A program made the position numbers and the translations under genes. From Desulfobacteraceae bacterium (GTDB lineage: Bacteria; Desulfobacterota; DSM-4660; Desulfatiglandales; Desulfatiglandaceae), in assembly GCA_013203065.1 (NCBI GenBank), contig JABMQV010000240.1, forward strand, positions 1-6,140: a DNA stretch of 6,140 nucleotides. The letters are read 5' to 3'. The notes under the pieces were generated by a model. It had not been told where the DNA came from. It worked only from the letters and a program-made list of their open reading frames with translations, and searched no databases. This document shows positions 1-4,762 of the stretch, piece after piece (the first letter of the stretch is position 1; every line of letters begins with the position of its first letter).

Positions 1-173
1 AATCCATATTGTCGGCATTATCTAAATAATTGTTGTATATTATCAACATATTAGCATGTATTTAAAGATATAAGTGGATTATATATGGGGAATATCCGGT
101 CAATTTGTTTTGCGAAAATTTAAGAAAAAACTTTTGGGACGGTGCACTAGATCATGAATGAGAGGAAAACAGG
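1..173 (+). promoter_or_regulatory. AT-rich upstream region of the four-gene operon
   Basis: This stretch before the first gene is much richer in A and T than the coding sequence that follows, as expected for a promoter and leader. It has TATAT/TATTA-like tracts around 36-43 and 79-86, but no convincing paired -35/-10 boxes at 17-base spacing and no sigma-54 GG/GC signature, so I do not name a promoter. The end of the leader carries the ribosome-binding site AGAGGA (161-166), seven bases before the ATG at 174. ATG triplets at 154 and 158 lie in other frames and are not good starts. I see no gene here, though the end of a divergent or upstream gene beyond base 1 cannot be excluded. Confidence 0.45.
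28..52. repeat. Imperfect inverted repeat, possible operator
   Basis: TGTTG (31-35) and CAACA (44-48) are perfect inverted arms around an 8-base AT spacer. The symmetry extends with AAT (28-30) against ATT (50-52) if base 49 is skipped. Its size and place, about 125 bases before the first start codon, fit a binding site for a dimeric regulator. An AT-rich sequence gives such repeats by chance, so this is a weak call. Confidence 0.25.
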
Positions 174-944
174 ATGCTGGTTCTAACGGAGAAAAAGGGG
201 CCGGTTACCACCATTATCATCAACCGCCCGGAGATGCGAAACGCGGTTGATCGACCAACGGCAGAGGCGTTGACCGAGGCATTCCGAGAGTTTGAGGCAG
301 ACAAAGACGCCCGGGTGGCAGTGCTCACCGGGGCAAAAGGTTGTTTCTGTGCGGGTGCAGATCTTAAGGGGCTTGGCGAGGGCCGTGCCAACCGCTTGGA
401 AGAAGATGGTGACGGCCCAATGGGGCCAACCCGGATGTGGCTGGATAAGCCGGTGATTGCCGCGGTGGCAGGCTATGCAGTGGCAGGCGGCCTCGAGATT
501 GCCCTCTGGTGTGACATGCGGGTGGTGGAACGGGATGCCGTCTTTGGGGTTTTTTGCAGGCGTTGGGGCGTGCCGTTGATCGACGGCGGTACAATCCGTC
601 TCACCCGGCTGATCGGTCAATCCCATGCCCTGGATATGATTCTCACCGGACGGCCTGTTGGGGCAGAAGAGGCGCTCCGCATGGGGCTTGCCAACCGTGT
701 GGTAGAGCCCGGCAAATCGCTTGCCGAGGCCGAGATATTGGCTGCAGAGATCTCTCGGTTTCCCCAACAATGCCTGTTGAGTGACCGCCGTTCTGCCTAT
801 GAGCAATGGGAACTCTCTATCCAGGCGGCCCTGCGAAATGAGTTTCGTCTGGGCCTGACCACCATCCAGAGCGGGGAAACGCTTGAAGGTGCCGCTCGCT
901 TTTCAAAGGGCGCTGGCCGCCATGGCGCGTTTGATCAGGAATAG
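174..944 (+). CDS. Crotonase-fold enzyme (enoyl-CoA hydratase/isomerase family), one catalytic Glu replaced
   Basis: A cytoplasmic CoA-thioester enzyme of 256 residues, the usual length of the family. The CoA/oxyanion-hole motif CAGADLK lies at residues 59-65. The second oxyanion segment AGGLE lies at 104-108, with Gly105 and Glu108 matching rat enoyl-CoA hydratase Gly141 and Glu144. The typical GGT-RLTRLIG and LTGRPVGAEEA segments follow at 138-167. The position of rat Glu164 is occupied by Cys128 (segment VFCRRWG), so the two-glutamate hydratase site is incomplete. From memory, this variant occurs in a widespread group of poorly characterised crotonases. The reaction could be hydration, isomerisation or hydrolysis of an acyl-CoA and is not determined. 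The start is supported by AGAGGA seven bases upstream. It is the first gene of the operon, with its stop 21 bases before the methyltransferase start. The family is certain; the substrate is unknown. Confidence 0.93.
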   Translation: MLVLTEKKGPVTTIIINRPEMRNAVDRPTAEALTEAFREFEADKDARVAVLTGAKGCFCAGADLKGLGEGRANRLEEDGDGPMGPTRMWLDKPVIAAVAGYAVAGGLEIALWCDMRVVERDAVFGVFCRRWGVPLIDGGTIRLTRLIGQSHALDMILTGRPVGAEEALRMGLANRVVEPGKSLAEAEILAAEISRFPQQCLLSDRRSAYEQWELSIQAALRNEFRLGLTTIQSGETLEGAARFSKGAGRHGAFDQE

Positions 945-954
945 TGCTTCGACG

Positions 955-959
955 GGAGG
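955..959 (+). promoter_or_regulatory. Ribosome-binding site deciding the URO-D-fold gene start
   Basis: GGAGG here directly abuts an ATG at 960 but sits six bases before an in-frame ATG at 966. Normal spacing therefore favours 966 as the true start. A third in-frame ATG at 981 is 21 bases away and less likely. Confidence 0.7.
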
Positions 960-965
960 ATGAGA

Positions 966-2105
966 ATGATTCAAGAGACCATGTCCCGACAGGAACGATT
1001 TGAGGCGGTGGTGGCCCTGGAGACCCCGGACCGCGTGCCTGTCATGCCTTTAATGACCGCCTTTGCTGTCCGAGCCCAGGGGATGACCCAGGGGGAAGGG
1101 TGGCGTGATGTGGACAAGGGTTTCAAGGCCATGCTGGATACCTTTAATGATCTGGGCGGATTTGACAAGCTCTATAAACCCAATCTGTTCTGGCCAATGA
1201 TCGGGGGCAGGTTTTGCTCGACACCGGTCCGGGTCTTGATCCCTGGAAGGCAGCTTCCTGAAGATGCGCTGAATCAGATCGACGAAAAGGAGCTTTTTAG
1301 CAGGGATGACTATGATAAGCTTGCCGCCCTGGGCTGGAATGCATTCTGGGATGAACAATACCCCGTGATGAGCGGCGGCCGTACCATTGAACAACTCGCC
1401 ACGTCACAGAACAGGTTGTTGGATCATTACGTCCAGGAGGTGGAGGCCTACCACAGCCATGACATCTCTCCGCTCTTCGGGGCCTACGTGGATTCCACCA
1501 CAATGGCGTTTTCCATGGCCCGGACATTGACCCAGTTTACCATGGACCTTTATGAGGTTCCAGAAAAGATCAAGGCTGCAATGGATGCCTCGTGCGACGA
1601 TCTCATCCAGAACGCCCTGGATGTCATATCAGTGACCAAGATACCCCTGGTATTTATCGTCCTTGAGCGGGGTTCCGGATTCTATTATCGGCCGGAAATC
1701 TTTGAGGAATTTGAATGGCCCTACCTTCAGCGTTATGTGGATGCATTCCTTTCCGAAGGTTTGATCCCCTGGTTCCATTTCGATACGGACTGGGGACTAA
1801 ATCTCCCCTATCTGAAACAGCTGCCCAAAGGCAAGTGTGTTTGCGATCTGGACGGGACCACCGATATCTTCAAGGCAAAGGAGATCCTCGGTGGACATAT
1901 GTGCATCAGCGGGGATGTACCGGCCTCGCTCCTGACCCTGGGTACCACAGAACAGGTGCGGGGGTACTGTGAAAGGCTTATAGACGAGGTGGGCCGGGGA
2001 GGGGGGTTTTTCCTTACCACGGGTTGTGAGTGCCCCATAGATGCAAAGTTTGAAAATGTAAAAATGATGATTGAAGTGGCAAAGACCTATAAGGGGAAGC
2101 ACTGA
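966..2105 (+). CDS. URO-D-fold corrinoid methyltransferase (MtaA/CmuA-like, COG0407)
   Basis: The protein has 379 residues from the ATG at 966 and belongs to the uroporphyrinogen decarboxylase superfamily. It lacks the N-terminal MRQAGR-type motif of true HemE and is followed directly by a corrinoid protein, so a methyltransferase is the better reading. Such enzymes use zinc to move methyl groups between a corrinoid cofactor and a thiol or other acceptor. The N-terminal ERFEAV-ETPDRVPV segment is typical. Candidate metal ligands are His271 and Asp273 (FHFD) and Cys354 (TTGCECP). In MtaA the pattern is His-x-Cys followed about 80 residues later by Cys, so here the middle Cys is replaced by Asp. 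Cys291, Cys293 and Cys356 are further cysteines. There is no signal peptide, so it should be cytoplasmic. Whether it is the substrate-side or acceptor-side methyltransferase cannot be told. The family is secure and the role inferred. Confidence 0.87.
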   Translation: MIQETMSRQERFEAVVALETPDRVPVMPLMTAFAVRAQGMTQGEGWRDVDKGFKAMLDTFNDLGGFDKLYKPNLFWPMIGGRFCSTPVRVLIPGRQLPEDALNQIDEKELFSRDDYDKLAALGWNAFWDEQYPVMSGGRTIEQLATSQNRLLDHYVQEVEAYHSHDISPLFGAYVDSTTMAFSMARTLTQFTMDLYEVPEKIKAAMDASCDDLIQNALDVISVTKIPLVFIVLERGSGFYYRPEIFEEFEWPYLQRYVDAFLSEGLIPWFHFDTDWGLNLPYLKQLPKGKCVCDLDGTTDIFKAKEILGGHMCISGDVPASLLTLGTTEQVRGYCERLIDEVGRGGGFFLTTGCECPIDAKFENVKMMIEVAKTYKGKH

Positions 2106-2111
2106 TTTGGT

Positions 2112-2129
2112 TGCGGCCGAAGGCCTGCA
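2112..2129 (+). other. Intergenic stem-loop before the corrinoid-protein gene
   Basis: TGCGGCC (2112-2118) pairs with GGCC-GCA (2122-2129, base T2126 bulged) around a GAA loop. It lies seven bases after the methyltransferase stop. No T-run follows, so it is unlikely to be an intrinsic terminator. It could mark an mRNA processing or 3'-end stabilising element within the operon. The structure is visible in the sequence; its function is a guess. Confidence 0.4.
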
Positions 2130-2150
2130 TTGGGAGTTAGGGTGGGGAAT

Positions 2151-2795
2151 ATGGAAGAGAGATTGAAACAGGCATTTCTTGAAATGAAGCGGCAGGTGGC
2201 GCTCGATATCGTGGAAAAAGAACTTCGTTCGGGCGCAGATCCGCTTTTGATCCTCGGGACTTGTCGAGCGGCAATGGAAGAAATAGGAAACAAATTTGAG
2301 ACCGGTGAATTCTTCCTGAGTGAATTGATCTATTCCGCAGAGGTTTTTAAGGCCATCAGCGGTATGCTCGAACCGCATCTCATTTCAAGGGAGGAACAAA
2401 CGGATACCGCGGGTATGGTGGTCTTTGGCACCCCCAAGGGCGATATCCATGATCTGGGCAAAAACATCGTGGCAACCATGATGAAGGCCCAAGGCTTTAA
2501 GATCCATGACCTGGGTGTGGACGTACCACCGGAAAGACTTGTGGAGGAGGTGCAGAGGACGGGAGCACCGATCCTGGCCCTATCCGCCCTCATAACTCCC
2601 GCCTTTGTGTCTATGGAAGCGGCTATCTCACTCTTGGAAAAGAATGGTTTGAGGGAAAGGACATTTGTGATCATTGGTGGCGGCGTGACCACAGAGATGG
2701 CAAGAAAGGCATTGGGAGCCGATGCCCAGACACTGGACCCCACCGAGGCGATTCGGTTGTGCAGGCACTATATCGAAGGAGAATCCCCGCGCTGA
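2151..2795 (+). CDS. Corrinoid (cobalamin-binding) protein, MtaC/MtbC/MttC type
   Basis: A cytoplasmic methyl carrier of 214 residues from the ATG at 2151, the usual size of stand-alone corrinoid proteins. Residues 1-85 form the helical B12-binding cap (RSGADPLLIL, then TGEFFLSELIYSAE). Residues 88-210 form the Rossmann-like B12-binding domain. The GDIHDLG motif (97-103) gives DxHxxG, with His100 the expected lower axial cobalt ligand. SAL (145-147) and GGG (176-178) match the SxL and GG cofactor-binding motifs. It should carry the methyl group for the URO-D-fold enzyme encoded just upstream. The start is not firm. In-frame GTG at 2142 has GGGAG (2132-2136) five bases upstream, and TTG at 2130 is also possible. 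ATG 2151 has only a GT/GG-rich lead but matches where the family homology begins. The protein family is clear; the methyl donor is unknown. Confidence 0.92.
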   Translation: MEERLKQAFLEMKRQVALDIVEKELRSGADPLLILGTCRAAMEEIGNKFETGEFFLSELIYSAEVFKAISGMLEPHLISREEQTDTAGMVVFGTPKGDIHDLGKNIVATMMKAQGFKIHDLGVDVPPERLVEEVQRTGAPILALSALITPAFVSMEAAISLLEKNGLRERTFVIIGGGVTTEMARKALGADAQTLDPTEAIRLCRHYIEGESPR

Positions 2796-2804
2796 GCGCG
2801 GGAT
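2783..2804 (+). other. Stem-loop with the corrinoid-gene stop codon in its loop
   Basis: CCCGCGC (2786-2792) and GCGCGGG (2796-2802) are perfect inverted arms. The three-base loop is exactly the TGA stop codon (2793-2795). AT (2783-2784) and AT (2803-2804) extend the stem past a bulged C2785. The stem is very GC-rich, but AGGCGTGCGG follows rather than a T-run, so it does not look like a classic terminator. It could stabilise the upstream mRNA, slow transcript exit, or lower expression of the GTPase gene downstream. Confidence 0.5.
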
Positions 2805-2827
2805 AGGCGTGCGGTCAGACGGTTAAC

Positions 2828-2837
2828 AAGGAGGAGG
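2828..2837 (+). promoter_or_regulatory. Strong ribosome-binding site supporting a TTG start
   Basis: AAGGAGGAGG lies four to seven bases before TTG at 2842, depending on the register used. The first ATG in frame (2860) has only CGAGG directly touching it. The TTG is therefore the better start for the GTPase gene. Confidence 0.75.
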
Positions 2838-2841
2838 CAAA

Positions 2842-3780
2842 TTGCAGGTATCGCCGAGGATGGACGTGCTGCTGGTGTCGGGATTCCTGGGGGCAGGGAA
2901 GACCACTCTCATAAGACATCTCCTCTCCAGCGAGACGGAAACCCTTGGGAAAATCGCCATCATCGTCAATGAAGTGGGTAAGGTGGGGATTGACGGGACA
3001 TTACTCGAAGGGCAGAACGTAGACCTGCTCGAGATCACCAGCGGCTGTATATGTTGCACCATAAAGACCGATTTCTCCCAGGCGGTTCAGGAGATCCATG
3101 ATCGGGTGAGCCCCGATTTTCTGGTGGTTGAGGCCACCGGTGTTGCCCAGCCCGGGGAAATCCTGGATATCCTACTTGACCCTCCCCTGTGCGAATTGAG
3201 CCGAATCAAGAATCTGGTTACGGTAGTGGATGCAGAGTTCTTCAAGGCAAGGGAATTTCTGGGTCCCTTTTATGACAACCAAATCCGACTGGCTGATATC
3301 CTTATATTAAACAAGATCGATCTTGTGGGTGAAGGGGGGCTTCGAGAGATCAGGGCGCTGATTAAAGGGATGAACCCGGGTGCCGTGATCCTGTCTACCC
3401 GATATTGCGAAGTAGATCTTTCCTTGCTCCTAAAGGCATCAGAAACAGAGGAGCGGGCACGCATCTCAGGATCTGGTCATCAAGATCATGATCACTTATC
3501 CGGTTTTCAGACCTTTTCCTACGAGAACGCCCATCCCATGGACAGGGGGAAATTGACTGAATTTCTTGACTCTCTCCCCCCCAGTCTATTTCGCCTGAAG
3601 GGGTGGGTCAGACTTACCGATAGCTCTGCCCACTTGGATTTTACGGCCGGTCGTTACCGTCTGACACCGCTGGATACGACACGGCCCACGGCGCTCTCCT
3701 TTGTCGGCCGGAAGTGCAATGAAATGGAGATCCTAGGGGGGTTAGATGTTTGTCTGATCAAGGGACCTAACAACAGGTAA
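2842..3780 (+). CDS. COG0523/CobW-family GTPase, probable metal chaperone
   Basis: A 312-residue G3E-type GTPase of the cytoplasm. Walker A is GFLGAGKT (14-21). The family's metal-binding CxCC is C69-I-C71-C72 in SGCICC. A Walker B/ExxG segment follows at 93-100 (VVEATG) and NKID at 157-160 gives guanine specificity. A short histidine-rich linker (H213, H216, H218) leads into the CobW C-terminal domain (about 220-305). Members bind zinc, cobalt or nickel and use GTP hydrolysis to deliver metal to client proteins; some act in cobalamin synthesis. Its place after the methyltransferase and corrinoid protein suggests service to one of them, for example zinc for the methyltransferase or cobalt/corrinoid handling. 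That client is inferred. Start TTG 2842 is chosen for its strong AAGGAGGAGG site; ATG 2860 would remove six residues without damaging any motif. It is the last gene of the operon. Confidence 0.92.
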   Translation: MQVSPRMDVLLVSGFLGAGKTTLIRHLLSSETETLGKIAIIVNEVGKVGIDGTLLEGQNVDLLEITSGCICCTIKTDFSQAVQEIHDRVSPDFLVVEATGVAQPGEILDILLDPPLCELSRIKNLVTVVDAEFFKAREFLGPFYDNQIRLADILILNKIDLVGEGGLREIRALIKGMNPGAVILSTRYCEVDLSLLLKASETEERARISGSGHQDHDHLSGFQTFSYENAHPMDRGKLTEFLDSLPPSLFRLKGWVRLTDSSAHLDFTAGRYRLTPLDTTRPTALSFVGRKCNEMEILGGLDVCLIKGPNNR

Positions 3781-3801
3781 AGTCCGTTACGGGGGTCCTT
3801 T
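3760..3801 (+). terminator. Weak candidate terminator hairpin of the plus-strand operon
   Basis: AAGGGACC (3760-3767) can pair with GGTCCTTT (3794-3801) with one G-U pair. A smaller GTAA/TTAC stem (3777-3780 and 3787-3790) lies within the large loop, and the stop codon is inside it. Only three Ts end the second arm and no further T-run follows, so termination here is uncertain. The 64-base gap 3781-3844 to the convergent gene holds nothing else that I recognise. Confidence 0.25.
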
Positions 3802-3844
3802 GGGTGTAATGGTGGAATGGGTGTGGTGTTGCCGTTGGATTATT

Positions 3845-4654
3845 TTAGGCCAGCCACCTCTTTCTCCTCTTGTAATGTTTCACATCCCGGTAGCTCTTCT
3901 TTCCGATCTCTGTCAGCCCCAAATAGAACTCCCTCACGTCTGCATTGTCCTTGAGGGTCTCGGAATCACCGTCAAGGACTACCCGGCCATTCTCCATGAT
4001 GTACCCATAGTGGGCATACTCAAGGGCCATGGCCGCGTTTTGTTCGGCCAGGAGCATGGCAACTTCTTCCTCTTTGTTGAGGCGGACAATGATCTCGAAG
4101 ATCTCCTCTACCAGCAGTGGCGCAAGACCCATGGAGGGTTCATCCAGGAGCATCAGCTTGGGTTTGGCCATGAGTGCCCGACCAATGGCACACATCTGCA
4201 TCTCACCGCCGGAGATGTATCCGGTCTTGGCGGTTTTGCGATCCACAAGGCGGGGAAAGTAGTCGTAGACCATCTCCAGTGCCTCTTTGATCCCCTTATA
4301 GTCATGGCCCCTGGTGTATGCGCCTGTGAGAAGATCATCCTCTACGGTGAGATGCTCAAAGGTGCGCCTTCCTTCCATTATCTGGATGACGCCTAACTTG
4401 ACCACCTGGGGAGCATACATCTTGTCAATGCGTCTCCCCTCGAATTCCACCGTACCCTTGGTGACCTCACCCCGCTCCGCCTTGACCAGGTTCGAAATGG
4501 CCTTCAGGGTAGTGGTCTTGCCGGCGCCATTGGCCCCGAGGAGAGATACGATGCCCCCGTGAGGTACCTCAAGGGAGACACCTTTGAGGACCAATATTAC
4601 GTGTTCGTATATGACCTCGATGTTGTTGACCTTAAGTAAAGGTGCCTGCTCCAT
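3845..4654 (-). CDS. Branched-chain amino acid-type ABC transporter ATPase, LivF-like
   Basis: The second ATPase of a HAAT-type importer, 269 residues from the ATG at 4652-4654, acting at the inner face of the membrane. Walker A GANGAGKTT is at 40-48 and the Q-loop glutamine is Q91. The signature is ISGGEMQ (147-153), a variant of LSGGQ. Walker B with the catalytic Glu is LMLLDEP (167-173). The LivF-style AEQN at 203-206 replaces the usual switch histidine region. LivF proteins are usually about 235-250 residues; this one has a basic C-terminal tail (about 250-269, ending in RRKRW) that I recall from HAAT clusters for non-amino-acid ligands such as acids activated to CoA esters. A TTG-initiated extension to 4699 lacks a ribosome-binding site and is not in the family core. 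It follows the binding-protein gene by 108 bases. The substrate is unknown, so the gene name is withheld. Confidence 0.93.
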   Translation of the reverse strand: MEQAPLLKVNNIEVIYEHVILVLKGVSLEVPHGGIVSLLGANGAGKTTTLKAISNLVKAERGEVTKGTVEFEGRRIDKMYAPQVVKLGVIQIMEGRRTFEHLTVEDDLLTGAYTRGHDYKGIKEALEMVYDYFPRLVDRKTAKTGYISGGEMQMCAIGRALMAKPKLMLLDEPSMGLAPLLVEEIFEIIVRLNKEEEVAMLLAEQNAAMALEYAHYGYIMENGRVVLDGDSETLKDNADVREFYLGLTEIGKKSYRDVKHYKRRKRWLA

Positions 4655-4710
4655 TCTCGCACATACCTTTCTTCTTGTCCTACGTCTTTTCACGGACAAG
4701 GCTTAAAATG

Positions 4711-4741
4711 CAGTGGGGGACCCACTGAAAGGCCCCCCTTT
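4711..4741 (-). terminator. Tandem hairpins between binding-protein and ATPase genes, possible partial terminator
   Basis: In minus-strand reading, AAAGG-GGGG-CCTTT (4741 to 4728) is followed directly by CAGTGGG-TCC-CCCACTG (4727 to 4711), a perfect seven-base stem. After two bases comes a run of four Ts (4708 to 4705). The pair lies 21 bases after the binding-protein stop codon. Such an element could protect the binding-protein mRNA and let only part of transcription continue into the ATPase gene. That would suit the usual need for much more binding protein than ATPase. The structure is visible; the strength is inferred. Confidence 0.5.
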
Positions 4742-4762
4742 GCGCATGATATCTTTTAAGGA

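Noticed and set aside
105..120. TTTT-GCG-AAAA palindrome in the leader as a terminator or operator
   Set aside because: It is a short A/T-run symmetry in an AT-rich region, with a three-base centre and no supporting context.
183..806. Long open frame on the minus strand opposite the crotonase gene
   Set aside because: It is antisense to a gene with clear family motifs, has no recognisable domain and no ribosome-binding context that I can support.
966..2105. Uroporphyrinogen decarboxylase of heme synthesis (hemE)
   Set aside because: The N-terminal MRQAGR-type substrate-binding motif is missing, a metal-site-like His...Cys pattern is present, and the next gene encodes a corrinoid protein.
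1797..2378. Long minus-strand open frame across the methyltransferase/corrinoid gene junction
   Set aside because: Both plus-strand genes have conserved motifs throughout. The antisense product is low-complexity and resembles no family I know.
2842..3780. MeaB/ArgK-type GTPase for a B12-dependent mutase
   Set aside because: The CxCC motif, histidine-rich linker and CobW C-terminal domain place it in COG0523, and no mutase gene is nearby.
3800..4396. Plus-strand open frame opposite the ATPase gene, following the GTPase gene
   Set aside because: It runs antisense to Walker A/B and signature-bearing sequence and has no recognisable protein features of its own.
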